The translations under genes were made by a program, and so were the position numbers. Below are positions 33,515 to 33,693 of a DNA stretch of 33,693 nucleotides, one piece after another. Below the pieces are notes generated by a model. That model saw only the letters and a program-made list of their open reading frames with translations. It was not told where the DNA came from and made no database searches. Every line of letters starts with the position of its first letter. Positions within the stretch are counted from its first letter, which is position 1. Source of the DNA: Pelargonium cotyledonis (Eukaryota; Streptophyta; Magnoliopsida; Geraniales; Geraniaceae); contig JAYMTA010000246.1 of assembly GCA_036897625.1 (NCBI GenBank), forward strand, positions 1 through 33,693, read 5' to 3'.

Positions 33515-33693
33515 TTTCGGGTACTATAAGGGTCATTTTAGTCACCGTACTATTCAGTTCGTGCTGATTTAGTTCCTGAACTTTAAAACGGGCTGTGGTA
33601 GCCTTAAGTTCAGACCAAAGTGTCACTTTAGGCCAAAGGTTTACAAAATCGTGCCCAGTAAGGATATCCCGTCAAATTCAAAGACGGAATCCG
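33515..33693. repeat. Probable dispersed-repeat sequence at the right edge
   Basis: Within the last visible intron of the MFS gene. The stretch beginning near GGGTACTATAAGGGTCATTT has the style of dispersed plant repeats. It ends in CCGTC...GACGG inverted bases that resemble the motif at 525-543. It is cut by the window edge and the element class is unknown. Confidence 0.3.

Noticed and set aside
1..33693. A multi-gene biosynthetic, defence or other new system
   Set aside because: The six genes belong to unrelated known families, each with its own promoter context and orientation. Nothing in the sequence links them functionally apart from the two related zinc-finger genes.

Overview
This window is nuclear DNA from a flowering plant, most likely a eudicot. 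The evidence is AT-rich intergenic DNA, genes with many GT-AG introns, plant-specific EAR-type C2H2 zinc-finger repressors (QALGGH), an organelle-targeted aspartyl aminopeptidase and NFU protein, and tRNA-derived SINEs and MITEs. I cannot name the species. I reconstructed six protein-coding genes by joining exons by hand. Every junction keeps frame and uses GT-AG introns.

Layout, left to right. Positions 1-659 look like dispersed repeat sequence. A tRNA-derived SINE with a clear target-site duplication follows at 685-867. Positions 1356-2948 (+) encode a four-finger ZAT-like zinc-finger protein, with a SINE of a second family immediately downstream (3240-3436). Positions 3453-5914 hold no gene, but contain a tRNA-Leu-like pseudogene and several short tandem duplications. 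Positions 5915-7048 (-) encode a second, three-finger ZAT-like protein that converges on the first. Positions 8790-14065 (+) are a complete ten-exon M18 aspartyl aminopeptidase with an N-terminal extension typical of the plastid form. Positions 15448-19359 (-) are a four-exon R3H-SUZ RNA-binding protein, convergent with the peptidase gene, with a 3 x 48-bp tandem array between them. Positions 20707-24634 (+) are a mitochondrial NFU4/NFU5-type Fe-S scaffold gene, divergent from the R3H gene. A 3.4-kb gene-poor stretch follows. From 28895 (+) runs an MFS transporter of the plant TetA/HIATL1-like group, cut by the right edge of the window.

These are independent housekeeping or regulatory genes. 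They do not form an operon-like or cluster-like system, and I see no biosynthetic, defence or otherwise new multi-gene system. The two zinc-finger genes are related and probably both act as EAR-motif transcriptional repressors. The more interesting signals are non-coding: SINEs with readable insertion footprints, a microsatellite placed between two alternative in-frame 5' splice sites in the peptidase transit-peptide exon, a telo-box/ACGT cluster at the R3H promoter, and several MITE-like insertions within introns.
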